From an uncultured Coriobacteriaceae bacterium (GTDB taxonomy: Bacteria > Actinomycetota > Coriobacteriia > Coriobacteriales > Atopobiaceae), in NCBI GenBank assembly GCA_948439405.1, contig CAOJNB010000004.1, positions 1-64,000 on the forward strand: a stretch of 64,000 nucleotides of DNA. The letters run 5' to 3'. Shown piece by piece: positions 1 through 8,582 of the stretch. The position numbers and the translations under genes are program-made. Below the pieces are notes generated by a model. It searched no databases. It was not told the DNA's origin and saw nothing but the letters and a program-made list of their open reading frames with translations. Within the stretch, counting starts at the first letter, position 1, and every line of letters starts with the position of its first letter.

Positions 1-2
1 CC

Positions 3-1151
3 ACGATCCTGGCCAAGGACGGCAGCCGCATGTCCAAGTCCAAGGGCAACGGCGTCGACCCGATGGACCTCATGGCCAAGTACGGCGCCGACGCGATGCG
101 CCACAACCTGCTGACGCTGATCACGACCAACCAGGACGTGAAGTTCGATGCCAACATCGACAAGAGGACCCGCGCGCTGATTGACAGCCCGCGCACCGAG
201 GCCTCGCGCGCCTTCGTGACCAAGATCTGGAACGCGAGCCGCTTCGTGCTCATGAACATGGACGGCTACGAGCCCGGCCCGGCGGCCGCCGCCACCCCCG
301 AGGACGCCTGGATGCTCTCGCGCCTCGCCAAGATGGTCGCCGCCGCGACCGGCCAGCTCGAGGGCTACGACTTCGGCGAGTACGCCCGCCAGGTCCAGGC
401 CTTCTTCTGGAACGACTTCTGCGACTGGTACATCGAGCTGTGCAAGGGCCGGCTCAACGGCGACGACGCCGCCGAGCGCCTGCAGGCACAGCGCAACCTC
501 ATGTACGTGCTCGACTGCTCGATGCGCCTGCTGCACCCGGCCATGCCGTTCGTGACCGAGCGCATCTGGGACCACCTGCCCGCGAGCGGGCTCGACCCCG
601 TCTCCCACGAGGGCCGCTTCCTGATGCGGGCCTCCTGGCCGGAGCCCGTGGAGCTCGCCGGCTTCGTCGACGACGCCGCCGAGGCCGAGTTCGACGTGGC
701 GCGCCGCCTCGTAGCCGCCGTGCGCTCCACCCGCGCGCGCTACAAGCTGTCGCCGCGCGCCGAGCTCGACGTCGTCGTCGCCCCCGCGACCGATGAGGCG
801 ACCTCCGCGCTCGAGGCGCAGGCAGGCTTCGTGCGCTCCGTGGGCTTCGTCGGGGAGCTCGCGATCGAGCGCGGCGCCGCGCGTCCCGAGCGCTCCGTCG
901 TCGTGGGCGATTCCTCCTTCGAGGCCTACGTGGTGATGGGCGACCTCGTCGACTTCGAGGCCGAGCGCGCCCGCCTCGAGAAGAACCTCGCCAAGGCGGA
1001 GAAGGAGCTCGCCGGCGTCGAGCGCACGCTCGCGAACGAGGGCTTCCTCGCCAAGGCGGCCGCCGACGTGGTCGCCGCCAAGCGCGAGCGCGCCGAGGAG
1101 CTCGCCGCCACGGTGTCCCAGGTGAGAGCGCAGATCGCGGACCTCGCCTAG
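3..1151 (+). CDS. valS: valyl-tRNA synthetase, C-terminal part (partial at window edge)
   Basis: This is the 3' part of a class I aminoacyl-tRNA synthetase that charges tRNA-Val in the cytoplasm; the 5' end lies outside the window. The fragment opens just before the KMSKS loop (SRMSKSKGNGVDP), which binds ATP in the activation step. The anticodon-binding helical domain follows, with AFVTKIWNASRFV and FFWNDFCDWYIELCKGRL. The last 70 or so residues (from DLVDFEAERARLEKNL) are the charged C-terminal coiled-coil arm typical of ValRS and absent from IleRS and LeuRS, which settles the amino acid specificity. The gene ends in TAG and is followed by two hairpins. Identification is firm; only the missing N-terminus limits it. 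Confidence 0.96.
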   Translation, partial: TILAKDGSRMSKSKGNGVDPMDLMAKYGADAMRHNLLTLITTNQDVKFDANIDKRTRALIDSPRTEASRAFVTKIWNASRFVLMNMDGYEPGPAAAATPEDAWMLSRLAKMVAAATGQLEGYDFGEYARQVQAFFWNDFCDWYIELCKGRLNGDDAAERLQAQRNLMYVLDCSMRLLHPAMPFVTERIWDHLPASGLDPVSHEGRFLMRASWPEPVELAGFVDDAAEAEFDVARRLVAAVRSTRARYKLSPRAELDVVVAPATDEATSALEAQAGFVRSVGFVGELAIERGAARPERSVVVGDSSFEAYVVMGDLVDFEAERARLEKNLAKAEKELAGVERTLANEGFLAKAAADVVAAKRERAEELAATVSQVRAQIADLA

Positions 1152-1200
1152 GGGCGCGCCGACGGGCCCGCCTCCTGCGGGCCGACATGCGCGACGAGGC

Positions 1201-1232
1201 GGCCGGGGGAGCCCGTTCGAGCTCCCCCGGCC
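1201..1232. terminator. perfect 12-bp stem hairpin between valS and galT
   Basis: GGCCGGGGGAGC (1201-1212) pairs perfectly with GCTCCCCCGGCC (1221-1232) around an 8-base loop. It lies between two convergent genes (valS forward, galT reverse), so it can serve both strands. No strong T-run follows on either side, so termination strength is uncertain. Confidence 0.6.
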
Positions 1233-1274
1233 GTTCCATGCCCCGCCTCACGTGCGGGTGGGGGGATGTTCCTT

Positions 1275-1357
1275 CTTTTGCGATGCGTACGCGTGACCTG
1301 CGGCTTTGCGGGCCGTTTTTGTGCGTGCGCACAAGTTCGCGGGGATTCGGCGGGCGG
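1275..1357 (+). repeat. dispersed intergenic repeat, copy A (hairpin plus GCGCACAAG core)
   Basis: This segment matches, in opposite orientation, a segment near 19143-19225 in another intergenic region. Shared parts in order are a pyrimidine-rich CCTTCT start, a small hairpin GACCTGCGG..GCGGGCC (1295-1314), the core GTGCGTGCGCACAAGTTC (1321-1338) and GGGGATTC (1341-1348). In this copy the hairpin is followed by TTTTT (1316-1320), so it may also act as a Rho-independent terminator for valS. No coding potential is evident in 1233-1375. Confidence 0.7.
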
Positions 1358-1375
1358 CGGCGCGTCCCGCAGCGC

Positions 1376-2986
1376 CTACCCGAGCGCCTCCACGAAGCGG
1401 CGCTGCGCGGCGCGTCCCTCGTCGTCCCACTTGAAGACGCCTGCGTCCTCGAGCACGCCCGCGAACACGCGGCCGACCTCGTCGCGCAGGACCTCCTCGC
1501 AGCGCCCCCCGTCGAGCTCGTCGGCGCGGCGCGCGTAGACGTCGGCCGCCCAGTCGGCGTGGCTCGCGGCGAGCCCGTCGGCCCCGAGCGCGGCACGCAC
1601 CCCGTCGGCCCCGCTTCCCGCCGCGCGCCCCTCGAGCAGGACGTCGCGGACCGCGGCGAGCTCGCCCTTGAGGCGGGGCGGCAGGATCGCGAGCCCCATC
1701 ACCTCGATTAGCCCGATGTTCTCCCGCTTGATGTGGTGGCGCTCGGCGTGGGGGTGGAACACGCCGAGCGGGTGCTCCTCGCTCGTCACGTTGCAGCGCA
1801 GCGCGAGGTAGGCCTCGTAGGCGTCGCCGACGCGGCGCACGACGGGCGTGACCGTGTTGTGGGGGACGCCGTCGGGGGTGCGGCAGACGACGCCCGCGAC
1901 GGGGTCGCTCCAGGAGCGCCACGCGTCGAGCACGCGGACGCAGGCCTCGAGCAGCTCGCCGCGGTCGTTCGAGCGCAGGCGCAGGACGCTGAGCGGCCAG
2001 ACGAGGACCTCGCCGGAGACGCGCGGGCTGCCGGCGACGCGGAAGGTCGCGTCGACGCCGGCGCGCATCATCGGGAACTCGTGGGCGCCGCCCTGGAAGT
2101 GGTCGTGCGAGAGGATCGAGCCGCCCACGATCGGCAGGTCGGCGTTGGAGCCCACGAAGTAGTGGGGGAACAGGTCGACGAAGTCGAGCAGGCAGGAGAG
2201 CGCCTGTCGGTCGACGTGCATGGGGCGATGGCGCGCGCTCATCGCGATGCAGTGCTCGTCGAAGTAGGCGTAGGGGCTGTACTGCAGGCCCCAGCGCTCG
2301 CCGCCGAGCCGGATCGGCACGATGCGCAGGTTCTGGCGGGCGGGGTGCTCGCCGCCGGGCGCGTCGGCGGGCCGGCCGGGGTGGCCCTCGTTCTCGACGC
2401 AGAGCTGGCATGCCGGGTAGACGTCGCCTCCGGCGGGGGCGGCGCCGGCCGCGGCGATGTCGCGAGGGTCCTTCTCCGGCTTCGAGAGGTTGACCGTGAC
2501 CTCGAGCTCGCCCCAGCGCGTCGGCGTCGTCCAGGCGAGGTTGCGCGCGATCGCCTGGCGCCGCACGTAGCCGACGTCGCAGCAGAGGCGGTAGAACCAG
2601 TCCGTGGCGGCCCTCGGCCCGCCCTCGGCGGCGAGGCGCCGGAAGGCGTCGGCGACCTGCGAGGGGCGCGGCGTGAGGACGCCCATGGCGCGCATGGCGG
2701 CCCGGTCGCGCCCGGACGCGGTGTCGCGGGCGCATCCGTTCGCGACCGCGACGTCGGCGAGCGCCGCGAGCGCGGCCTCGAGGTCGAGCCCGTCGCCCGC
2801 GCCCGCCGCGGGGCCGTCGGCGAGCAGCCAGTCGGGGTCGGGGCCGGGCCCGCACGCCCCGACGGCCTCGAGCACGGCGTTGTGGGCCCAGGCGCGGTCC
2901 GCCGCCCCGACGAGCCCGCGGGCCTCGGCGTAGGAGACGAGGTCGCGGACGAGCGCGCCCAGGTCCCTCCCGGCTACAGCTCCCAT
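1376..2986 (-). CDS. galT: galactose-1-phosphate uridylyltransferase (type 2, GalT)
   Basis: Leloir-pathway enzyme that exchanges UMP between UDP-glucose and galactose-1-phosphate. The 536-residue length and the block PMHVDRQALSCLLDFVDLFP, then VGSNADLPIVGGS and SHDHFQGG (residues about 293-300, the histidine loop that carries the uridylyl group), match the longer type-2 GalT of Firmicutes and some actinobacteria rather than the ~350-residue E. coli type. PACQLC near residues 192-197 may be a metal-binding knuckle. The ATG at 2986 has GAGAGGGGG upstream and overlaps the galK end by 13 bases, indicating one transcript and probably coupled translation. No galE lies nearby. Confidence 0.93.
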   Translation of the reverse strand: MGAVAGRDLGALVRDLVSYAEARGLVGAADRAWAHNAVLEAVGACGPGPDPDWLLADGPAAGAGDGLDLEAALAALADVAVANGCARDTASGRDRAAMRAMGVLTPRPSQVADAFRRLAAEGGPRAATDWFYRLCCDVGYVRRQAIARNLAWTTPTRWGELEVTVNLSKPEKDPRDIAAAGAAPAGGDVYPACQLCVENEGHPGRPADAPGGEHPARQNLRIVPIRLGGERWGLQYSPYAYFDEHCIAMSARHRPMHVDRQALSCLLDFVDLFPHYFVGSNADLPIVGGSILSHDHFQGGAHEFPMMRAGVDATFRVAGSPRVSGEVLVWPLSVLRLRSNDRGELLEACVRVLDAWRSWSDPVAGVVCRTPDGVPHNTVTPVVRRVGDAYEAYLALRCNVTSEEHPLGVFHPHAERHHIKRENIGLIEVMGLAILPPRLKGELAAVRDVLLEGRAAGSGADGVRAALGADGLAASHADWAADVYARRADELDGGRCEEVLRDEVGRVFAGVLEDAGVFKWDDEGRAAQRRFVEALG

Positions 2987-4182
2987 GCGCGCGCCCCCTC
3001 TCCCGAGATCCGGTACGCGCGGCAGGCGCCCTCCCCGAGCCAGCCGTCCATGCGGGCGCGGAAGGCGTCGGCCTCGTCGAGCGGCACGAAGCACTGGATC
3101 GAGCCGCCGAAGCCGCCCCCGTGGATGCGGCAGGCGCCGCGCCCCGCGAGCGCGCGCTCGGCGAGCCCCAGCGCGTACATGGCGGGCTGAAAGGCGCCGC
3201 CGGCGGACACGTTCTGCAGGAACATCCCCGAGCTCGCGCCCGACTCGCGGGTGAGCTCGAGGAAGCGCCCCGCGTCGCGGGCCACGAGGGCCTCCCAGCG
3301 CGCCTCGACGAGGGCGTCCTCGCGCCAGTAGTGGATCGCGCGCAGCAGGCAGCGGTCCCCGAGGCGCCGGCGCAGCTCGGGCAGGCGCCGGTCGAACTCC
3401 GCCTGGTCGACCTCGCAGAGCCGCTCGCGGCCCAGCTCGCGGGCCACGCGCTGCATCTCCTCCGGGACGGCGGCGTAGTCGTCGGTGAACGGGGCGTGGT
3501 CGCAGCCGACGTCCACCAGGCACAGCTCGAGGCCGAGCGAGGCGAAGTCGAGCGCGAGGCTCTCGGTGCGCGGCGCGGCGGCGTCCGCGAAGTCCATGTG
3601 GGAGAGCCCGCCCAGGCACACCGCGGCCTGGTCCATGAGGCCGCAGGGCTTGCCGAACCAGCGGTTCTCGGCGCGCTGGGACGTCCTGGCGAGCTCGACG
3701 GGCGCGACCTGCGGGCCGTCCCAGAGCGCCTCCATCGCGCGCCCGAGGGCGGCCTCGACGGCCGCCGAGCTCGAGAGGCCGCCGCCGGCGGGGATGGTGC
3801 TCGTGAGGGCGAGGTCGAAGCCGGCGGGCTCGCGGCCCGTCGCGGCGAGCTCGTGCGCCATGCCGCGCACCAGCGCGGCCGTGGTGACGCGCTCGGCGGG
3901 CACCGGGTCGAGGTCGTCGAGGGAGACCTCGAGGGAGGGGAAGCCCTCGCTCGCGACGCGGACGACGCCGAGGCCGTTGGCGCGGGCGACCCCCTCGACC
4001 GAGGCGTCGAGGGCGCCGGCGATCACGTGCCCGCCCTCGTGGTCCGTGTGGTTGCCCGCGACCTCGGAGCGCGCCGGGGCGCTCACGGCCACGGCGCGCC
4101 TCCCGGGGCCGCCCTCGCCGAAGGCCGCGCGCATCAGCGCGAGCGCGCCGGCCGGCGCCGTCCCGGATGCAAAGGCTGCCAT
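2974..4182 (-). CDS. galK: galactokinase
   Basis: GHMP-family kinase that phosphorylates galactose at C1 with ATP, the first Leloir step. Visible landmarks are the substrate motif GNHTDHEGGHV (residues 43-53), the ATP-binding loop PAGGGLSSSAA (131-141), the catalytic-base region CGLMDQ (Asp184) and the C-terminal glycine motif HGGGFGGSIQCF. The usual signature is GxHxDY; here it is GNHTDH, a modest deviation. The 402-residue length is normal. The ATG at 4182 is preceded by GGGAGGGAGGACCC. It is the first gene of galKT and is divergent from a LacI regulator across a gap holding a palindromic operator, so control by that repressor is likely (inference). Confidence 0.94.
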   Translation of the reverse strand: MAAFASGTAPAGALALMRAAFGEGGPGRRAVAVSAPARSEVAGNHTDHEGGHVIAGALDASVEGVARANGLGVVRVASEGFPSLEVSLDDLDPVPAERVTTAALVRGMAHELAATGREPAGFDLALTSTIPAGGGLSSSAAVEAALGRAMEALWDGPQVAPVELARTSQRAENRWFGKPCGLMDQAAVCLGGLSHMDFADAAAPRTESLALDFASLGLELCLVDVGCDHAPFTDDYAAVPEEMQRVARELGRERLCEVDQAEFDRRLPELRRRLGDRCLLRAIHYWREDALVEARWEALVARDAGRFLELTRESGASSGMFLQNVSAGGAFQPAMYALGLAERALAGRGACRIHGGGFGGSIQCFVPLDEADAFRARMDGWLGEGACRAYRISGEGARAWEL

Positions 4183-4235
4183 GGGTCCTCCCTCCCCGCG
4201 GACGCCGCCCCGTCGCAGCACCCGCCACCTGCGTG

Positions 4236-4249
4236 TGTTAACGTTAACA
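4236..4249. promoter_or_regulatory. LacI/GalR-type operator
   Basis: TGTTAACGTTAACA is a perfect 14-bp palindrome with a central CG, the classic form of a LacI/GalR-family operator, and stands out as an AT-rich island in very GC-rich sequence. It sits between divergent galK (start 4182) and the lacI-type gene (start 4279), so it could control both. Confidence 0.75.
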
Positions 4250-4278
4250 TAGCACAGGCGGACGAGAGGGGAGGGGAC

Positions 4279-5289
4279 GTGGGCACGCGTTCCGGCAGGA
4301 CGGCCTCGATGGCCGACGTCGCGCGCGCCGCCGGCGTGTCGCAGCAGACGGTCTCGCGCGTGGCGCGCGGCGCGGCGAACGTGAGCGACGCCACCAGGCG
4401 CCGCGTGCTCGACGCGATGCGCGAGCTGGGGTTCCGTCCCAGCTCCGCGGCGCGTTCGCTCAGGCGGGGCAGCTACCGGTCGGTGGGGCTCGCGGCCTAC
4501 GACGTCACCGAGTTCGGCAACCTCGCCACCCTCGACGGCATCCTGCAGGCCGCCCGCGAGGCGGGCTTCGCCGTGACGATGGTGGAGATGCCCGACGAGG
4601 GGCCCATGTCGCTCGCCCGCGCCTCGCGCCGCATGCTCGAGCTGCCCGTCGACGGCCTGATCGTGGGCATGAGCGTGGAGGCGCGCGACTTCTCCACCTT
4701 CGTGCCGAGCCCGGCGCTGCCGACCGTGCTGCTCACGATGCTCGAGCATCCCCTGTGCCCGACGGTGGACTCGGACCAGTATGGCTGCTCGGGGCTCGTG
4801 GCGGACCACCTGACCGGGCTCGGGCACCGCGAGATGCGCTTCGTGGCGGGTCCCGAGGCCTCGGTGGACTCGCGCTTCCGCGAGCTCGGCTGGCGCGACG
4901 CGCTCCGCGCGCGCGGGCTGCCCGCGTCCGAGCCCCTGCGCGGCGACTGGGGGGCCGACAGCGGCTACGAGGCCGGCGCCGCGATCGCGCGCGACCGCGC
5001 GGTCACGGCCGTCTACGCCGCCAACGACCAGATGGCGCTCGGCGTCGTCTGCGCGCTGCGCGACGCGGGCCTGCGCGTGCCGGAGGACGTGAGCGTGGTC
5101 GGGGTGGACGACTCGCTCGTCGCGACGCTCCCGGGAGGCGGGCTCACCACGGTCCGCTTCGACCTCGCCGCGCGCGGCAGGGAGGCGTTCTCGCTCGCCG
5201 TGGGCGGCGCGGGGGAGGGGGCGCGCCACGTCCGCATCCCCGGCACCCTCGTCGAGCGCTCGACCACGGCCGCCGCGCGTCCCCGCTGA
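4279..5289 (+). CDS. LacI/GalR-family transcriptional regulator
   Basis: The N-terminus is a textbook LacI helix-turn-helix, [20 protein letters not shown], with the hinge-helix region ending near [12 protein letters not shown]. The remainder is a periplasmic-binding-protein-like effector domain: [42 protein letters not shown] and [15 protein letters not shown] chose the GTG at 4279 because GAGGGG lies just upstream; this puts ten residues before the first Met of the HTH, and an ATG at 4309 is the alternative. The length of 336 residues is typical. Being divergent from galKT, it is the likely galactose-responsive repressor, though the effector is inferred from position only. Confidence 0.9.
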   Translation: MGTRSGRTASMADVARAAGVSQQTVSRVARGAANVSDATRRRVLDAMRELGFRPSSAARSLRRGSYRSVGLAAYDVTEFGNLATLDGILQAAREAGFAVTMVEMPDEGPMSLARASRRMLELPVDGLIVGMSVEARDFSTFVPSPALPTVLLTMLEHPLCPTVDSDQYGCSGLVADHLTGLGHREMRFVAGPEASVDSRFRELGWRDALRARGLPASEPLRGDWGADSGYEAGAAIARDRAVTAVYAANDQMALGVVCALRDAGLRVPEDVSVVGVDDSLVATLPGGGLTTVRFDLAARGREAFSLAVGGAGEGARHVRIPGTLVERSTTAAARPR

Positions 5290-5311
5290 GCGGCGCTGAC
5301 CCGCCCCGACG

Positions 5312-5320
5312 TGTCACAAT
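5312..5320 (+). promoter_or_regulatory. extended -10 promoter of fhs operon
   Basis: TGT-CACAAT forms an extended -10 element, followed by GGG, about 50 bases ahead of the fhs start. No convincing -35 hexamer is seen at 16-18 bp. Confidence 0.45.
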
Positions 5321-5369
5321 GGGTGGATGCAGCGGGCGCGCGGGCGCGCGGGCGAGGAGAGGAGCCCCC

Positions 5370-7043
5370 ATGGCAGAGGTGAGAAGCGACATCGAGATCG
5401 CGCAGGCGTGCGAGATGCTGCCGATAGGCGAGGTCGCCGAGCGGGCGGGCATCCCCGAGGAGCTCGTCGAGCCCTACGGCCGCACGAAGGCCAAGATCGA
5501 CGCCACCGCGCTCGCCGACCGGCCGCGGCGCGGCAGGCTGGTTCTCGTGACGGCCATCACCCCGACGCCCGCGGGCGAGGGCAAGACGACCACCTCGGTC
5601 GGGCTCGCCGACGGGCTCGCCGCGATCGGCAAGGACGTCATGCTCGCGCTGCGCGAGCCCTCGCTGGGGCCCGTCTTCGGCGTCAAGGGGGGCGCCGCCG
5701 GCGGCGGCTACGCCCAGGTGGTCCCCATGGAGGACATCAACCTCCACTTCACCGGCGACTTCCACGCGATCGGCGCCGCCAACAACCTGCTTGCCGCCAT
5801 GGTGGACAACCACATCAAGCAGGGCAACGAGCTCGGCATCGACCCGAGGCGCGTCACCTGGCGCCGCTGCGTGGACATGAACGACCGCCAGCTGCGCCAC
5901 GTGGTCGACGGCCTGGGCGGCGTCGCCGACGGCATGCCGCGCGAGGACGGCTTCGACATCACCGTCGCCTCCGAGGTCATGGCGGTGTTCTGCCTGGCCA
6001 CCGACCTCGCGGACCTCAAGCGGCGCCTGGGCCGCATGGTGGTGGGCTACACCTACGACCGCCGGCCCGTCACCGCGCACGACCTGCGCGCCGAGGGCGC
6101 GATGTGCGCGCTGCTCAAGGACGCCCTCAAGCCCAACCTCGTGCAGACCCTCGAGCACACGCCCGCGATCGTGCACGGCGGCCCCTTCGCCAACATCGCC
6201 CACGGCTGCAACTCCGTCGTGGCCACGACGACCGCGCTGCGCCTGGCGGACTACGTCGTGACGGAGGCCGGCTTCGGCGCGGACCTGGGCGCCGAGAAGT
6301 TCTGCGACATCAAGTGCCGCATGGCCGGGCTCGCGCCCGACGCCTGCGTGGTCGTCGCGACGGTCCGCGCGCTCAAGATGCACGGCGGGCTGCCCAAGTC
6401 CGACCTCGACCGCGAGGACCTCGCCGCGCTCGAGGCGGGCCTCCCCAACCTGCTGCGCCACGTCACCAACATGCGCGACGTCTACGGCCTGCCCGTCGTG
6501 GTCGCGGTGAACGCGCGCACGAGCGACACCGCGGCCGAGCTCGAGCTCGTCCAGCGCCGCTGCCGCGAGCTCGGCGTGGACGCCGTGCTCAGCGAGGTGT
6601 GGGCCAAGGGCGGCGAGGGCGGCCGCGCGCTCGCCGAGGAGGTCGTGCGCCTGTGCGACGAGCCCTCCGACTTCCGCTTCTCCTACGACGCCTCCGCGCC
6701 GATCGCCGAGAAGCTCGACGCGATCTGCCGGCGCGTCTACCACGCCGACGGCGTCGACCTCACGCTGGCGGCCTCGCGCCAGCTCGCCCAGCTCGAGGAG
6801 CAGGGCTTCGGCGGCCTGCCGATCTGCATGGCCAAGACCCAGTACTCCTTCTCGGACGACCCGTCGCTGCTGGGCGCCCCCGAGGGCTTCCGCGTGACGG
6901 TGCGCCAGCTCAAGGTCGCCGCCGGCGCCGGGTTCGTGGTGGCGCTCACCGGCGACATCATGACGATGCCGGGGCTGCCGAAGTCGCCGGCCGCCGAGAG
7001 GATCGACGTGGACGAGGACGGAAGGATTGTCGGCCTGTTCTAG
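5370..7043 (+). CDS. fhs: formate-tetrahydrofolate ligase
   Basis: ATP-dependent ligase joining formate to tetrahydrofolate to give 10-formyl-THF, the entry of formate into one-carbon metabolism. Full-length (557 residues) with the P-loop [18 protein letters not shown], the Fhs signature region [41 protein letters not shown], and the C-terminal stretch [20 protein letters not shown]. Start ATG 5370 has GAGGAGAGGAG upstream. It is first in fhs-fchA-folD-folC, so the operon covers formate activation, methenyl-THF interconversion and folate polyglutamylation. In anaerobes the reaction may run either way, supplying purine synthesis or yielding ATP from formyl-THF. Confidence 0.97.
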   Translation: MAEVRSDIEIAQACEMLPIGEVAERAGIPEELVEPYGRTKAKIDATALADRPRRGRLVLVTAITPTPAGEGKTTTSVGLADGLAAIGKDVMLALREPSLGPVFGVKGGAAGGGYAQVVPMEDINLHFTGDFHAIGAANNLLAAMVDNHIKQGNELGIDPRRVTWRRCVDMNDRQLRHVVDGLGGVADGMPREDGFDITVASEVMAVFCLATDLADLKRRLGRMVVGYTYDRRPVTAHDLRAEGAMCALLKDALKPNLVQTLEHTPAIVHGGPFANIAHGCNSVVATTTALRLADYVVTEAGFGADLGAEKFCDIKCRMAGLAPDACVVVATVRALKMHGGLPKSDLDREDLAALEAGLPNLLRHVTNMRDVYGLPVVVAVNARTSDTAAELELVQRRCRELGVDAVLSEVWAKGGEGGRALAEEVVRLCDEPSDFRFSYDASAPIAEKLDAICRRVYHADGVDLTLAASRQLAQLEEQGFGGLPICMAKTQYSFSDDPSLLGAPEGFRVTVRQLKVAAGAGFVVALTGDIMTMPGLPKSPAAERIDVDEDGRIVGLF

Positions 7044-7088
7044 CCGGCCGCACGCGCGGGGCGCCCGCCCCGGGGGAGGTTCGCTCGC

Positions 7089-7721
7089 ATGGGAGACAAG
7101 CTCACGGAGCGCGACCTGGCGTCGTTCGCCGAGGCGCTCGCCGCCAGGGAGTCGGTGCCGGGAGGGGGCGGGGCCGCCGCCTACGCGGGCGCGCTCGCCG
7201 CGGCCCTCGCCTCGATGGTGGGGCGCTTCACGGTCGGCAAGCGCCGCTACGCCGAGGTCGAGGACGACGTCCGCCGCATGGTCGCCGACGCCGACGCGCT
7301 GCGGGGGCGCCTCGTCGCGCTGATCGACGCCGACGCCGCCGCCTTCCTGCCGCTCTCGCGCGCCTACGCGATCCCGCGCGAGGACCCCGCGCGCGCCGAA
7401 GTGCTCGAGGAGGCCACCCGAAGGGCCGCCGAGCCGCCGCTCGAGATGGTGCGCGCCTGCGCCGAGGTCGTGGCGGTGCTCGAGGAGATGGGGGAGAAGG
7501 GCTCGCGCATGCTCGCCTCCGACGTCGCCTGCGGGGCGCACCTGGCCCGCGCCGCGATGGGGAGCGCCGCCGTCAACGTGTACGTGAACACCGGCTCGCT
7601 CGCCGACCGCGACCTCGCGGCGCGCCTCGAGCGAGAGTGCGACGAGGCGCTCGCCGAGTGGGCGCCGCGCGCCGAGGCGCTCGCCGCGCGCGTGACCGCC
7701 TCGATCCGGGGGAGGGGCTAG
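7089..7721 (+). CDS. fchA: methenyltetrahydrofolate cyclohydrolase / formimino-THF cyclodeaminase family protein
   Basis: The protein (210 residues) matches the small all-helical FTCD-C/FchA family: the start KLTERDLASFAEALAARESV, PGGGGAAAYAGALAAAL and MVGRFTVG, and the C-terminal half SDVACGAHLARAAMGSAA with VNVYVN. Family members either release ammonia from formimino-THF or hydrolyse 5,10-methenyl-THF. Its position between fhs and folD, and the apparent loss of the cyclohydrolase lysine in this FolD (residue 52 is Ala), favour the cyclohydrolase role, as in purine-fermenting clostridia. No histidine- or glycine-formimino pathway genes are nearby. The ATG at 7089 follows GGGGGAGG. Confidence 0.85.
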   Translation: MGDKLTERDLASFAEALAARESVPGGGGAAAYAGALAAALASMVGRFTVGKRRYAEVEDDVRRMVADADALRGRLVALIDADAAAFLPLSRAYAIPREDPARAEVLEEATRRAAEPPLEMVRACAEVVAVLEEMGEKGSRMLASDVACGAHLARAAMGSAAVNVYVNTGSLADRDLAARLERECDEALAEWAPRAEALAARVTASIRGRG

Positions 7722-7723
7722 CC

Positions 7724-8578
7724 GTGGCGCGCGAGCTGCGCGGCGCGCCCGTCGCCGCCGAGATCACCGAGGACGTCGCCCGCCGCGCCGAGGCGCTCCG
7801 CGCCCGCGGCGTCGAGCCGTGCCTGGCCGTGGTGCGCGTGGGCGAGCGCGAGGACGACCTCTCCTACGAGCGCGGCGCGACCAAGCGCTGCGAGCGGGCC
7901 GGCGTGGCGATGCGGCGCGTGCTGCTCGCGTCCGACTGCTCGCAGGAGGAGCTGCTCGAGGCGATCGGCGAGCTCAACCGCGACGAGTCCGTTCACGGCG
8001 TCCTCATGTTCCGCCCGCTGCCGGCGCACCTCGACGAGCGCGCCGCCTGCGCGGCGCTCGACCCCGCCAAGGACGTGGACTGCTCGACCCACGAGTCGCT
8101 CTACGGCGTGCTCGCCGGCGAGCCGGTGGGCTTCGCGCCGTGCACGGCCGAGGCCTGCGTCGAGCTGGCCCTCCGCTCGGGCGTGGGGCTCTCCGGCGCG
8201 CGCGTCACCGTCGTGGGCCGCTCGCTCGTCGTGGGGCGCCCGGTCTCGCTGATGCTGCAGCGCCTCGACGCCACCGTGACGATGTGCCACACCCGCACCC
8301 GCGACCTGGCAGCGTGCTGCCGCGAGGCCGACCTGCTGGTCGTGGCCGCGGGGCACCCGGGTACGGTGGGGGCCGACTGCGTGCGGCCCGGCCAGGTCGT
8401 GATCGACGTGGGCATCAACTGGGACGAGGCGGCCGGCCGGCTCGTGGGCGACGTGGACTTCGCGGCCGCGGAGCCCGTCGTCGAGGCGATCACCCCGGTG
8501 CCGGGCGGGGTCGGCTCGCTGACCACCGCCGTGCTCGTCCGCCACGTGGTCGAGGCCGCCGAGCGCGCGGCCCGCTAG
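7724..8578 (+). CDS. folD: methylene-THF dehydrogenase (FolD), probably lacking cyclohydrolase activity
   Basis: The Rossmann half carries VVGRSLVVGRPVSLML, VIDVGIN and the closing ITPVPGGVG, all FolD signatures, so oxidation of 5,10-methylene-THF is well supported. The catalytic Tyr of the YxxxK motif is present (Tyr48, SYERGATKR), but the lysine position is Ala52, and the partner glutamine of the xQLPLP motif is Arg97 (FRPLPAH). In bifunctional FolD both residues are needed for the cyclohydrolase step. It starts at GTG 7724, three bases after the fchA stop, with GGGGGAGGGG upstream. 284 residues is normal. The activity split between FolD and FchA is inference. Confidence 0.93.
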   Translation: MARELRGAPVAAEITEDVARRAEALRARGVEPCLAVVRVGEREDDLSYERGATKRCERAGVAMRRVLLASDCSQEELLEAIGELNRDESVHGVLMFRPLPAHLDERAACAALDPAKDVDCSTHESLYGVLAGEPVGFAPCTAEACVELALRSGVGLSGARVTVVGRSLVVGRPVSLMLQRLDATVTMCHTRTRDLAACCREADLLVVAAGHPGTVGADCVRPGQVVIDVGINWDEAAGRLVGDVDFAAAEPVVEAITPVPGGVGSLTTAVLVRHVVEAAERAAR

Positions 8579-8582
8579 CGCC

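Noticed and set aside
1201-1232. tRNA-like GTTCGA loop
   Set aside because: It is the loop of a simple terminator-type hairpin; no acceptor, D or anticodon arms surround it. No tRNA was found anywhere in the window.
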